NCBI GenBank assembly: GCA_021401465.1
Contig: JADDMT010000019.1
Location: 62,001 to 126,000, forward strand
Length of the DNA stretch: 64,000 nucleotides
Direction of reading: 5' to 3'
Origin: Teratosphaeria epicoccoides
Lineage: Eukaryota; Ascomycota; Dothideomycetes; Mycosphaerellales; Teratosphaeriaceae
The notes beneath the pieces were generated by a model that saw only the letters and a program-made list of their open reading frames with translations, had not been told where the DNA came from and did not search any database. The translations under genes were made by a program, and so were the position numbers. This document shows positions 52,559-63,770 of the stretch, piece after piece (positions within the stretch are counted from its first letter, which is position 1; each line of letters begins with the position of its first letter).

Positions 52559-55500
52559 TTACTTCGCCATGACATCCACATACCGTCCTCCTCTTCTCTT
52601 CCCTTTTACCGTCCCCGCACTACCGCCCTTCCTCGGGCCCGGCGCTCCCAACAAATCGTCCAGGCTACTAGCATTACTCATACTCGTGCCTGGCCGACTC
52701 GGTGGCGCCAGACCACCACCATCAGGCAGCGGCCCCTCGACCCCGCTCGCACTCCTCATGCTCGCCGGCGTGCCAGCTCGACTCGGCGGCCCTGACGCCA
52801 TAGCGGAGCTCGTCGGCATCGGAGCACCTGGCGGTTTCGCGCCCGCAGCGCTCGCGGCTCTCGAAGGAGCACCAGCTGGTGGACCTGTAGATGCGCTGGC
52901 GACGCGGCTGCCGGCCATGCTGGGTGGACCGCGCATGGGTGGTGGAGGAGTAGGGGCTGCTGGCGTAGCTGAGTCACCAGCTCCAGCCTTCTTGTTAATC
53001 CATTTGCCCAGATTCTCGTCATACACGAATGAGTTCTCCTCGCCCAGCTTGGCCTTGACGGGTTTGTTCAAGTCCGCGTTTGGGTCTTTCTTCGCGCCGC
53101 CAAACCATCCGCCCAGCCATCCGGGCTTCTTACCGTCGCTCTTTTCTTTGTCGCGAGCGGCGTCGGCCTCAGCAGCCTTCCGAAATGCTTCATCTGCTTC
53201 GCGATCTGCTTGTGCTTTCTTCAACGCCTCTGCCTGCTTAGCGAGGGCGTCATCATCGTCGTCGAGATCCATAATACCCTTCTTCTTCGGCTTGGGTCCT
53301 TCCTCCTCAGGCTCTGGGTCAGGTTCGAAAGGCTGATAGCTGGGCGGTTCGTAGCCTGTACTGCCGCCAATCGGCTGGAAGCCACCACTGTCGCCGCCGC
53401 CTTCAGCATCATCGGCAGAAGTGTCGTGCTGAGGTGCCGGTCCATTTGTCTTCGGCGAGAATGCATCATCTTCCTCAGCCTGCTCGGCTGACTGATACGG
53501 CTGGACCAGAGGACTACTTTGATATGGGTACGAACTCGATTCCTGCGCCAGATTCGGAGTAGGGTTATAGGATCCTTGGCTGCTGTTGGTCTGTGTGGAG
53601 CCTCTCCTCGAGCCGGCGTTGTACACAGCTGGGTAATCCGAGGATGCTCTACTGGCCGCTGGACGCGCCACGTCAAGTGTCTGCACACCCAATCCAGATG
53701 ACAACGTGGAAGAAGTCGCCGGCGCATATCGCGCACTTCCCGCCCTGGCTGCGGCGACAGGTCGTTGCTGCTGCACTGCGGTCGCGCCTTGCCCGTTCGC
53801 TTCCGGACTGAACGGCGCACCAAGCCCAGATCTTTGAACAGCAGCTCCGCCAGGAGCATATCTGCCACTCGCAGCGGCGCCTGAAGTGCCGACCGTCTGC
53901 GGCGAGCCCGTCACGTAACTTTCAACTTGACTGCCTGGAGTCATCGGCACATTCCCTCCCAGCATGACAGATCCATAAAGGTCGCCGGCACTTCCTGCTC
54001 GACTGAGTTCTCCACTCATTCTCCCGAATGGTCCACTTTCATCGATTGAGCTACCTTGCAAGGCCCCTTCCTGGGGTGCATCATCCTCACCACCGGACAC
54101 AAATTTGTTGAACCAGTTTGTGGCTCCGGAGGTGACCTTGTTCATAGCCGGCCTTCCAAAGATGCCGCCCTTGCCATCCCTGGGCGTCTGCGCCAGGAAC
54201 CCTTGCAGATCCGCCACCGCTTGCGTGAACGCTGGGTGGTAGTACTGGCTCGGCTTCGTTGTGTGAGTGTATGCTTGCGTGATGTGGTCGCAGTAAGCCT
54301 GGGCCTGGGTCTTAAGACCAAATCCAGCGAGGTAATGTGCGTGAATGAGTTTGTAGCTCTGCAAGTGTGGCACGTATTGACCGGCTGCCGGCTGAGCAGA
54401 CAGTGACGAGGCCCATTCGTAAATCTCGGTGAGCAAGATTGTGTCGAGGTCAGAACCCAAGCTCTCGTCTGGACTCGGGTGATTGGCTCCAAGAAGCACA
54501 AAGGTAGCATCAGGATCATCAGCGCCACTGTGCTTCGCAAAGCCTCGCGCGAACAAAAAGCATACGCTCGCGGCCTCAGCCCGACCGTAGCCCAAAAGCA
54601 GCTTGCCCAGAGCAAGTAGTGAAAGACCATCGCTGGGTGTTCTGTTGCCCACGACCAGTCCTAAGGTCTCCCTCCACTGTTCCAAACCCTCCATTGGGTT
54701 CCCGCTGACGGTGCCATCGCTCTTGCTGATCATCTGGAAACCAGCCCTCGCACTCGGCGGCACTAGCTCATCCACGCTCTCTTCCGCGTTGCCAGCAAAG
54801 ATCTGATACAAAGCGGCAAGACTTCTAGCATCACTGCCGACAATTTTCACTTGATTTCGCACAAAAGACTGGATGATCTGCTTCCATATTTGCGGTCCCA
54901 TGGTAGAAGCGATCAGCATAGCATGACCCCAAAGCTTTTTCTCCTCTGCAAGCCACACTGCCTTTTCTCTCTGTCCTTCAAGGAGTGCTTGTCGGAGTTG
55001 GAGTAGCACCGTCTTGTCAACCGGATCTGCAGAAGTGTTGCTTGCAGAGACCGGAGTCTGCAGGTCTGCGACCTGGCTCACCTCGGCCAGGTTCGGCAGC
55101 AGAATCTTCCTGACTTCCTCTTCGATCTTTGGACTGCCTTCCAGCACACCATCATTCTCCACGAAAACTCTGGCAACCTTCCATAGCACGAGCTTCTCCT
55201 CCGTGCGTTTCTTTAGATCGCTTGTAAGATTGAAGTCCAACATCGCGCCCTCGACCTGCCTCTCCAGATCGTCTATCTTTCCTGCCATCCATGCCACGAC
55301 CTCTTTCTTCTTGCCCTTACCCTTGATAGGTAGGGGCCCAGGGAACTTCGCGTCTCGGTCACCCATGGGTTGGAAGATGGCCGCGTCGGTCAAGTCGATC
55401 TGACCGGGGGTACTTCTCACACTGGCCTGACCCGGAGTGCCGCCCCAGAACGGCGCGACTCTCGGAAATGTATAGATGATGGATCCAGACGCGCTCCAGG

Positions 55501-58453
55501 TGAATACGGGTTGACCCTTCCACCTTTGCAACGGATCTTGACTTCTCTCGTCTTGCGGCGCGGCGAAATTGACTTCTCGAGAGAATTGCCGTCGATGTGG
55601 CAAGGCTGGACCGGTGCCTGATCTCTGTCTGTTCTGCTGCTGTTGCTGAACTTGACCGACTGATTGCAACGTCGGTACTCCAGCAGCAGAAATTGGTCGC
55701 TCCAGTGAAGTCGGAGCCGGCTTCGGCTGCTTCGTGAACGCGCCCGGTGACTGCGTCCTAGACCGGGGTGACGCGCCTGAAGCGGGCGGAGCAGTAGGCG
55801 GAGGTTGAGGAGGCGCCATGATACCGCCACCATAGGAGCTCTCAGCGGATGACGCGGCTGGAGGGTACCGGTTTGGCGCTCTACGCTCGGGTGAGCTGCC
55901 AGCTGTGGCCGGTGCCGCGCCATTTGATCTTGGTGGAGACATTGTCATGTTCCTCGTCGCTTCCGTTGGAAGCGGATGGTACGGCTTGTCTGTGGCATAC
56001 GCTAAAGGACTGCTCGTTCGTGGTGCGAACGCGTGCGCCGTAGCTCCCACCCCGGGACCTGCTGAAGGCTGTCGCCTGGGACCTTGGCCTGGCAATGCAC
56101 CAGGTGCAGGCGAATAGCGTGATGCTGCAGGCGCAGTCGTGGCAGCCGCTGGAGCTGGAGAGTATCGACTTTGTGTCGGTTGTGGCGCCGGAGCAAGACC
56201 AGGCGAGGATCTGGCCGGTGCGGGAGGGCCCACGAGAGGCTGCTGCTGTGCTGGTTGTGACACGTCTGGTAGCAATGGCATTCGATCAGGCTGTCTCAGA
56301 CCACCATACATTGACTGTTGCTGAGGCCCTGGAGGCGGCATGGGTCTTTGAGGTGGTTGAGTGGGCGGTGCCTGACCTCGGGAAGGATGTGCTTGCGGCG
56401 GACCCATCGGGCCTGGTGGTGGGGCTGATGTACTTGGCGTTTGGGGAGTAAAGACACTGCTGGGGCGTGCCCGTAGCTTTGGCTTCATAGGTAAATCAGC
56501 AAAGAAGCCGCTGTCCATGCTTGGAGTGCTCTTTGCGCTCGCAGTGCCATTTGGCCTTGGGGGTGCTCGTGCATGTGGCTCATTCGAGGGTGTGCCTTGT
56601 CCTGGCGCCGGCGCTTGTGCGATTTGTGGTGTTGGTGGTGCAGCTGTGTTTGGAGTACCGAAGCTGCTCGTGCGCGGTGGAGGCTGCGGGATCGCTGTCT
56701 GACTCTGCTGCTGCACTGGTCGTCGTTTAGGCTTCACAACTTCCATCGGCAGGTCACCGTATGCCTGGTAACCGCTTTTAGATCTATCGACGAAACTCTG
56801 TGTTTGTTGCAAACCAGGTCGCTGTGGCTGTTGCTGTTGGACGGGGGTAGGCTGCGTGTTGTATATGTCGAACAGTCCAGTATCTGGCGTCCCTGCGGAC
56901 CGCCCATGATTCTGCTGGGCGAATGGTGATTGCGCAACGTAAGGACTCTGCTGCGGTGTCTGGGATGCTGATGGTCGGTACTGGTCAGATGATACGTTTC
57001 GAGGTTGTGTTTGGCTCTGGCGTGGCACTTGCTGCTGTGGCTGTGGCTCGGTCAGGAATGGCTCATCTTCCAGCAAACCATGCTCATCCCCAAACAGGTT
57101 CGACGGGTCATTATCGTCGGTCGCGTCATCCAGCAATCCGTCCTCACCAGGCAGGAGCTCGTCATCATCAGCAAGGAAGTCATCATCTCCCAGGTCCAAG
57201 GCCGCAGCAAATTTCGCAGCTAAATCCTCTTGATCTCCGCCGGCTGGAGGCTCGATAATACCCTCCGGTGCGTTGACGACGACGCCAAGCCCTTGAGTAG
57301 CCGCATCGGACACGACTTCGCGCTGCCCGCCCACCATCTCGTTGAAGTCATCGTCTCGGTCGTCGTGCAGCCATTCCTGCGTCGTTGGATGCGATTGCGC
57401 AGGGTCTTGCCGTCCACTGCTGCCCAGCATATCTTCAAACGTGTTATCCACACTGGTCTCCGCCAGTTGTTGGGTTGTCAAGTCTGCTGCTTCTTCGGTC
57501 GTCTGAGGTCGCTGGTGATCCAGCAGCTCGCCAAAGGTTTGGTCATCGTCGTTGGCAGGCCATTCTTCGGCCGCGGGCTGTTTCGGTAGGGACTCGTAGG
57601 GTGGCTCCTGCTGCACTGGCATCTGGGTGAAGTTGGTTGTGAAGCTCCGATCGATATGAGGAGGAGCAGCTTCCGCGTTGCTGGTTGACTGTCGAGGAGA
57701 CGACTCGCCAGCCAGATCGAATGTAGGTTCTCGACTAATCTGGCCAGTCGTGGGCGGTGCTTCCTCGTCTTCCAGTAATGGCGCATCTGGCTCTTCGTCT
57801 TGCGCTGCCTCCATATCCGGTACTCCGCCTTGGTGCTCATACCGCTCTTCGGGCGCAGGATCTTGACTGGCACTTTCACTCTGGTATGGCTCTGTTGGTG
57901 CATTCTCGCCACCCTCGACGTCTCGCATTTGTCCTGCTTCAGCCCCGGGGTCCGGCATCTGCTCCAGATCACGCTCTTGCTCGGCCACCGTCTCACCAGG
58001 AGGGAATACAGCAGCCTCACTATCCATCGCCGCTTCGGGATCCAGCGCGCCTACATCTCCCGCCTGCTCCTCCTCTGTCGTGCGCTCCGCCACGTCCCTC
58101 CGCGCCTCCTCTTCCGCGATCCCGTTCTCCACACCCGCACTTTCATCCGTCGACGTGGGGTCCCCGATCCGGGCTGCCATGCTCTCGTTCGCTAGCTCTG
58201 TGCCGGTGGACATGATCTCACTATGTCCCCGCTCCTGCTGCTGCTGCTTCTTCGGCGTGGCGCTTGGATATCGCTCGAAGAAATCATCGTCGGGGTCCGC
58301 GCTTCCCTCCTGATGTCCGTGCTGGTTTGTCGCGTCGGGCCGCAATGCCGGGTTCCAATGCGCTGCTGATGTCTCGTTTGTGCTCGTGTTGGGGGGGGCG
58401 GTCGTAGCTGTGGGATATGCACTGCCGAAGTTGGGGTATTCCTCGCCCGACAT
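52559..58453 (-). CDS. SEC16: COPII coat assembly scaffold Sec16
   Basis: Peripheral ER-membrane scaffold that organises ER exit sites and binds COPII subunits. Single exon, ATG 58453 (MSGEEYPNFGSAYP) to TAA, 1964 aa, in the usual range for fungal Sec16. Residues 1-960 are long, acidic then Pro/Gln/Ser-rich and disordered. The central conserved domain begins near 965 (LQRWKGQPVFTWSASGSIIY, FPRVAPF); the helical ACE1-like domain follows (about 1080-1400: LLQLRQALLEGQREKAVWLA, MGPQIWKQIIQSFVRNQVK, LLALGKLLLGYGRAEAAS). A Ser/Tyr-rich linker leads to the C-terminal part (about 1775-1825: PGWLGGWFGG, VYDENLGKWINKK), which in yeast contacts Sec23. No defect seen. The long antisense frames inside it are shadows. 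Confidence 0.97.
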   Translation of the reverse strand: MSGEEYPNFGSAYPTATTAPPNTSTNETSAAHWNPALRPDATNQHGHQEGSADPDDDFFERYPSATPKKQQQQERGHSEIMSTGTELANESMAARIGDPTSTDESAGVENGIAEEEARRDVAERTTEEEQAGDVGALDPEAAMDSEAAVFPPGETVAEQERDLEQMPDPGAEAGQMRDVEGGENAPTEPYQSESASQDPAPEERYEHQGGVPDMEAAQDEEPDAPLLEDEEAPPTTGQISREPTFDLAGESSPRQSTSNAEAAPPHIDRSFTTNFTQMPVQQEPPYESLPKQPAAEEWPANDDDQTFGELLDHQRPQTTEEAADLTTQQLAETSVDNTFEDMLGSSGRQDPAQSHPTTQEWLHDDRDDDFNEMVGGQREVVSDAATQGLGVVVNAPEGIIEPPAGGDQEDLAAKFAAALDLGDDDFLADDDELLPGEDGLLDDATDDNDPSNLFGDEHGLLEDEPFLTEPQPQQQVPRQSQTQPRNVSSDQYRPSASQTPQQSPYVAQSPFAQQNHGRSAGTPDTGLFDIYNTQPTPVQQQQPQRPGLQQTQSFVDRSKSGYQAYGDLPMEVVKPKRRPVQQQSQTAIPQPPPRTSSFGTPNTAAPPTPQIAQAPAPGQGTPSNEPHARAPPRPNGTASAKSTPSMDSGFFADLPMKPKLRARPSSVFTPQTPSTSAPPPGPMGPPQAHPSRGQAPPTQPPQRPMPPPGPQQQSMYGGLRQPDRMPLLPDVSQPAQQQPLVGPPAPARSSPGLAPAPQPTQSRYSPAPAAATTAPAASRYSPAPGALPGQGPRRQPSAGPGVGATAHAFAPRTSSPLAYATDKPYHPLPTEATRNMTMSPPRSNGAAPATAGSSPERRAPNRYPPAASSAESSYGGGIMAPPQPPPTAPPASGASPRSRTQSPGAFTKQPKPAPTSLERPISAAGVPTLQSVGQVQQQQQNRQRSGTGPALPHRRQFSREVNFAAPQDERSQDPLQRWKGQPVFTWSASGSIIYTFPRVAPFWGGTPGQASVRSTPGQIDLTDAAIFQPMGDRDAKFPGPLPIKGKGKKKEVVAWMAGKIDDLERQVEGAMLDFNLTSDLKKRTEEKLVLWKVARVFVENDGVLEGSPKIEEEVRKILLPNLAEVSQVADLQTPVSASNTSADPVDKTVLLQLRQALLEGQREKAVWLAEEKKLWGHAMLIASTMGPQIWKQIIQSFVRNQVKIVGSDARSLAALYQIFAGNAEESVDELVPPSARAGFQMISKSDGTVSGNPMEGLEQWRETLGLVVGNRTPSDGLSLLALGKLLLGYGRAEAASVCFLFARGFAKHSGADDPDATFVLLGANHPSPDESLGSDLDTILLTEIYEWASSLSAQPAAGQYVPHLQSYKLIHAHYLAGFGLKTQAQAYCDHITQAYTHTTKPSQYYHPAFTQAVADLQGFLAQTPRDGKGGIFGRPAMNKVTSGATNWFNKFVSGGEDDAPQEGALQGSSIDESGPFGRMSGELSRAGSAGDLYGSVMLGGNVPMTPGSQVESYVTGSPQTVGTSGAAASGRYAPGGAAVQRSGLGAPFSPEANGQGATAVQQQRPVAAARAGSARYAPATSSTLSSGLGVQTLDVARPAASRASSDYPAVYNAGSRRGSTQTNSSQGSYNPTPNLAQESSSYPYQSSPLVQPYQSAEQAEEDDAFSPKTNGPAPQHDTSADDAEGGGDSGGFQPIGGSTGYEPPSYQPFEPDPEPEEEGPKPKKKGIMDLDDDDDALAKQAEALKKAQADREADEAFRKAAEADAARDKEKSDGKKPGWLGGWFGGAKKDPNADLNKPVKAKLGEENSFVYDENLGKWINKKAGAGDSATPAAPTPPPPMRGPPSMAGSRVASASTGPPAGAPSRAASAAGAKPPGAPMPTSSAMASGPPSRAGTPASMRSASGVEGPLPDGGGLAPPSRPGTSMSNASSLDDLLGAPGPRKGGSAGTVKGKRRGGRYVDVMAK

Positions 58454-60844
58454 GGCTCTTGCTGGTCTAATCGAGGTGCGCGAGTCGCGGGGAGATTACT
58501 GCCACCGGGCATCGTGTGTGAGTACAGATGGTAAATGTGTATAGACATTTTGGTCTTTGCACGTGGCCAGCTGGCTCCCATCCCGGGCCACTCTGCGCAC
58601 CTACGGACGGGGTGAAGCTTACCTAGATCTGATGATGCGACTACAAATACAATGATCACATGTATTCCACGCTCAGGAACGCCGAATCCACATCCCCAGC
58701 CAGATCCGAGACGCGTTGATGCAATGCGCCACGCGCGCGAGGTGGTGGTGGAGAGGAAGGGGGATTCGGGGATGGATGGGGTGTCGCTGTCATCCAAGCA
58801 GGGCTCGGCACGCGGAGGTGCCGCCCCGGAGCAGAGCATGTTTGCTACCATCTGAAGAGTCGAGACACCCGCATTGCACCTCATCTTGCCACCTGCACAC
58901 CGTATCCACATCTTCCATCAAGGATGAGATTGCAAAACTCCGCTGAGCCATGGCGCTGGCTTCAACCAAATGCCGCTCACAAGCCACCGAGGCAGTACTT
59001 CATAATGAGAAGCGAGAGACGATCTATAGCCAGAACCAGCGCTGCCATTAACTACCCTTGTACCCGATCATCCAACCGATTCATAGCTGAAGTCAACACT
59101 TGGTGACAGAATAGAATCGCAATACAAGCAGTCAGCAGCATCGTCGGCCAAGCCATTATGATGACAAGCAGTCATCCTGTCGGCAAGCAGTCAGCCATGC
59201 CGACCAGTCCACCAGACGATTGAGTGATCGAAGCGCGGGCTGACAATACTCAACGCCTGTAGCCACGAGAGTTGTCGTTGCACTGCGCTGAGTCGCACCT
59301 CGGAGACCAATCGGATTTCTGTTGACGAGATGCCGACATGCTCTGCGTTGTATGACGGGTCCGTGACATGAGCGGCTTCTTGCAGGCGAGGCAAGTAGTG
59401 CTGGGACGACCTGCTGTGGCGTTGAAAGCATGGCGAGTGCCCGTCTCGCTCAGGGAGACCATTCTGGGGGCGCAGGTGTTGTCAGCGCTGTGAAAGGTGC
59501 TTCGTGTGGGCTAACGATAACCTTTCGAGTATGTTACCTATCGTGCTCCACAGCTTTCTTACGCGTGCTCATAGATTTCAGTGCCTATCCGCCTGGAACA
59601 GTCTCGCCCCTACGGCAGATGTGATATCCGTTCGGGGCGAGGTGATACCCAGTGTCTGCGCGTGCCGAAGCTATTACGTGGCTTGTGCGATAGGATGTAG
59701 AGCGGCCACACCGCGCGGGCAGAAGCACTTGAGGGCGATGAGACCGACGCAAATACCCACGCATAGTAAGCATGCTTCACAAGCGCCAAGCAGCTCGTAG
59801 CCGAGCAGCGGGACTACCTTGAGCGTGAGAGCTCCCAGGAAAGGACAAGAAAGGCAGTCCAACTCGGTCCAATGTCATAATCATCTGACGAGGCCTTGGA
59901 TCGTGTTTCGATGTCTCACGGCAACTTCCAATGTCAAGTCATCCCACAAAGTTGCGCGCCCGGTGAAGTCTATGACTGTCGGAGAGGGCATGTCATGCTA
60001 AGGAGTCGCCAGTGCGACGCAGCGACCGCCGTTCTCAGCGCAGTCTCTCTCCCGACTCGCCTGCAAAGCTGCGCACTTATTGATGGTTGTGTTCATCTCA
60101 GATCGAGTGCTCGAGCAAAATGATGGCGGGCGACATCCCGGCTTATCACTTGCCTTCAGCTGGCGGACAGAAATATTGAGACCTGCCAACGGGCTGTCGA
60201 AGTCGTTGACCACCTATCCAGCCTCGAAGTTTGCTCGAGGGGGCTACAGGCGGTGGTGTGCATCCGTCGCCGAGGAGATCACCTTAGGACATACATACAA
60301 CTCAATATGCCTCACCTCACAGCGTGTGGCCGATGGTTCGAGTCCATGGCCTTTGAGCGATCAAACGCACCGCAAGCAAGTTGCAGAGAGGAAAGAAAAT
60401 TGTCGTCAGAGCCTTGTGTCACCTCGATCGTTCAGATTGATGGAGGCGCATACCGAGATAGACTGCTCTCGAGGGAGACCGGACCTTCTCAGCATCGAAC
60501 TTGACTCTATACGTGCAGTCCGACTTGTTGTTCGAGCAAGTGTGTCAGTCTGCGTGAAAGGAAGAGACGATCGCCACATCGTGCGCTCAGCTACACTCAA
60601 TGGCAGTCTAAGAACCATGATCCTGCAACCAACTTCCGTGCCTTTGACCTCAGCAGTTACCCAGACTGCACGACTTCCTACAGCCAGCGACTTCCTACAG
60701 CCAGACGCAACGCGTTCGGAAGCCTTCATGAACTTGGTTGCATCCGGAAGACCTAGTCATCAAAGCAGACACCCGTGTGTGCCCTCAGCTGAACCCAAGC
60801 ATCGCAACAGTCAACCGATCATAAAATCAGTGACCTTGGTAGTT
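58454..60844. other. 2.4-kb region with no supported gene, right edge of the gene island
   Basis: The first few hundred bases must include the SEC16 promoter. Short direct repeats occur: AAGCAGTCAGC-like units at about 59126, 59165 and 59183, and CTTCCTACAGCCAG twice near 60675 and 60691. The longest frame (ATG 60083 to 60850, plus) has weak composition and runs into the transposon border, so it is not called. A box-B-like GGTTCGAGTCC at 60334-60344 lacks a tRNA fold. Confidence 0.5.
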
Positions 60845-62945
60845 GACTGATCGTTGTTAGCGCTAGTAGTTGATCGTTAGTTGATCGATAGGCCTTTAGA
60901 GGCGTAGTTGATCGATTAGTTAAGTAGTTAATAGCATTATCTAGTCTATTATAATAACATCTAAATCCTTACTACTCTTAGTAAGGTCCTTGTCGCTAGT
61001 TAGATCTACCTTTGCCATTATAGCTCTACTATTAACAATACCCTGCCTTAACTAGCTCTTAATGTACTAGTCTGCTTTAATAGTAACTAGCGCCAAGTTA
61101 TATCTCTTATTAGTTATTATCTTACTACTATAACTAAAGACTTGCTTATACTTAGCACTTATGCTAGGTATTACAAAGAGGTTATATGCTATCTTTGCTA
61201 GCATTAGATATTATAATTAACCTTAGTCTTACTACTAGCGTAATAGCTTATTAAGGTATAACTTCTTTAACTGCTTACTACTCTTAACTACAGAGTAGAT
61301 AGTATCTAATTTGTCCTCTAAGTATCTGTTAAGCTCTTGCTCTTATATTAACCTAATGTCCTTAGCTATTAGAGCCTGTAGCTACTCTTACTTATTAAAT
61401 AAGTAAAGCTAATCCTTATTAACGTCATTGTTATTATCATTTAGAGTAGAGGTCTGTTACGATTATAATTACAACTATAATTATAATAGTATCTAAGGCA
61501 TGTAATAGGCCTTGTCAAGCTACGCTTTAGCGAGATACTTATACTACAAGGAGCGCGTCTGCTCTTTAGCTTAGACAATTAACTTAGGTCCGCCTTTAAC
61601 GTCTTACTAGTGCTTGTTAAAGTAGTTAAAGTAGTAGCAGGGGTAAAGGGCAACTGTAGCTGCTAGTAAGTAGCTCTTAAAGACTAAGGTATAATACTCT
61701 CTAAGCTTAATAAAGCTATAGTTAACATAGTAGCAAGAGTAATCGCTAAAGATATCTAGCTTCTTAGTAAGCTTAAGCGATTGCTTCTAAGCTTAGTGAA
61801 GTAGTAGTCTATTGCTAGTAGCACCTCCTACAAGGCACTATGGCTGCTATTAGTAGCGCGTCCTTTAACTAACTTAGTTGCCTTCTCGAATAGCTCTAGT
61901 AGCTCTATGAAGTAACGAAGGTCATTCTAATCTTCATTGTATAGTATGTCTTGTAAGAGGTCGTACTTCTTGTTAGTATCCTTCTTCTAAGTCTCACAAT
62001 ACCGAGTAATAGCATGGCGTAGCTTAAGCGCTCGCTTAATCATGTTATAGGTACTATTCTAGCGCACGCTAGTATCCTTGACAAGCTTAAGTCTAGTCGT
62101 TATTAACTTACTTGCGTTGTTGCTTTTCTAAGCATTAATAAAGGCCTCTATACGCTGTAGTAACCTTGTAATGTAGGTGACAATGTTATGAAGATAGCTA
62201 ATAGCACTATGCTTACGCTAGATCTTGAAGGTATCTTAATCGCTAGCATCTTTAAGCTCTTTCTGTAGCTACAAGCCGCCTTTACTATATAGCATTACCT
62301 TTACAACAAGGTTTAAGATGTAACTAAGACACTGTAGTTATGCCTTAGCGACGTTTAACTAAGGGTACGTCTTACTAAGAGCTATTAGGCAGGTGTCGTT
62401 ATTATCCGCATTGTCTGCTTAAAAAGCACTAAGCTTGCTAGTAATGTCGTACTCGTTAATAACGATCTTAAGCGTTAGTACAAGATCGACTTCTTTGTAG
62501 CTATAGACTAGCTTTAGTACAAGGAGCGTAGTCTTAAGGTTCTTGCCTTTGTTAATCTAGTAACTAATAACACTAAGTAGTAAGAGGTTCTTCCTTAAGC
62601 TCTAGATATCAAATAAGATGTTAATCTTACTTATAGTAGTCTAAAGGCTCTGCTTTACGTCTAGCTTACGTTCCTTGAAGGTGTTAACAATCTAAGTACA
62701 TACTATATAGTCCTTTAGTAGCAGGTGTCTAATCTAAGGCCCTCTACTAAGAATTACACGCTAGAGGTAAGGGCTAGCTACTTGTAAGAAGGTAATGTCG
62801 TCATGTATAATCTAGTTAATAAAGTCGGCCTGCTACTACTTAGCTTAAAGTAGATGCTAGTCTTTAAGGTAGTCTTTAATTACTCTAGTAGTACTATAGC
62901 GCTTACTATCTAGGTATACTTTGTAGCTAACTTCGAGATAGCTAG
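60845..62945 (-). pseudogene. hAT-superfamily transposase, RIP-degraded and truncated
   Basis: A minus-strand frame with mainly TAG stops. Near 62640-62400 it reads DIxSLRKNLLLLSVISY, then LKLVYSYKEVDLVL and FxADNADNNDTCLIAL (about 62430-62385), the conserved hAT block around the second catalytic Asp. The C-terminal dimerisation domain is clear at about 61200-61020: AKIAYNLFVIPSISAKYKQV, FSYSSKIITNKRYNL and AD.YIKS.LRQGI. The N-terminal BED finger and catalytic start are missing because a B-family element (F) entered at 62946. The left end, next to the gene island, carries GTTGATCG three times (60870-60920), probably subterminal repeats. No 8-bp target duplication can be tested. Confidence 0.85.
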
Positions 62946-63144
62946 TGTCACGGGTAAATAGCATGTACATAGGGGTTCATGTAGTATTTAACAAGTATAA
63001 TAAGGAGAGAGAGAGACTATCTGCTAGTTGTCTAGTCCTTTATAGCTAGCCTTGTCTAGGGTCTAGGATCGCGCTCTAGAATCTAGGGTCGCGCACAGGG
63101 GTCGCGTATAGGCCTTAGCCTATGCTAAGGACTCGCCCTTTACA
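62946..63144 (-). repeat. Element F 3' LTR (199 bp)
   Basis: Homologous to the 167-bp LTRs of B and C but longer because of repeated copies of a GTCTAGGATCGCGC / AATCTAGGGTCGCGC motif near 63056-63095. Ends CCCTTTACA. The five bases before it are GCTAG. Confidence 0.88.
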
Positions 63145-63770
63145 TTATCCCCCCCCCCCCCCCCCTCTCCCTCCTTTATGTTGTTTGTCTCTCTCCTACG
63201 CAGAATAGCAAGGAACCTAGGGAAATGCGAGATTTTCCCTGCGTTTCATGTCTAGACTTAGACGAAGCTAGCTAGAGGGCAGCGGCGTTATGCCTAAGTC
63301 TATTAGTTTTCTTCTAGTATATAAAGCCTAGATTACGGCTATGCTAACAAGGCTTCCTAACTCTACTTCACTCGCCTAAGTCTACTCTATTTTACTTCTT
63401 ACGCTTATTGTTCTCTAGTGCATAAAGCCTAGCCCCTAACTAGTCCTACCTAGTGTCTAAACTCTACTTTACTTGTCTAAATTCACTTTACTTTACTTTA
63501 CTTTACTCCTACTCATTATAATCCGAGCTATTATAGGGGCGCTCTTAGGCCTGTACTAGTACGTCCCTTACTATATAAAAAGCGCCCTTTAGTACTACTC
63601 TTGCTTCCTTTTTCTTATATGCTTACCTTACATAGTAAGTCTCCTTTCCCCCTCTACACTCCTGACCTCTTCTTCTAGAGTCTAGGCAATACTAATAGGG
63701 GTCAGATAGTACTAAACATCTACTATGTCGACTACGCTCTCCTAGGTGTAGATTGCGTCCCCTAAATGGT

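Noticed and set aside
52413..53336. 307-aa plus-strand frame over the 3' end of SEC16
   Set aside because: It mirrors the Pro/Ala-rich C-terminal part of Sec16 on the opposite strand; composition is that of a shadow frame. Other long antisense frames within SEC16, SLY41 and the 50631 gene were rejected for the same reason.
60310..60370. tRNA gene suggested by the box-B-like GGTTCGAGTCC
   Set aside because: The T-stem pairs only partly, no matching acceptor stem or box A lies at the right distance, and no anticodon arm can be drawn.
60083..60850. Long plus-strand frame at the right edge of the gene island
   Set aside because: No recognisable domain, poor composition, and it ends only where the transposon begins.
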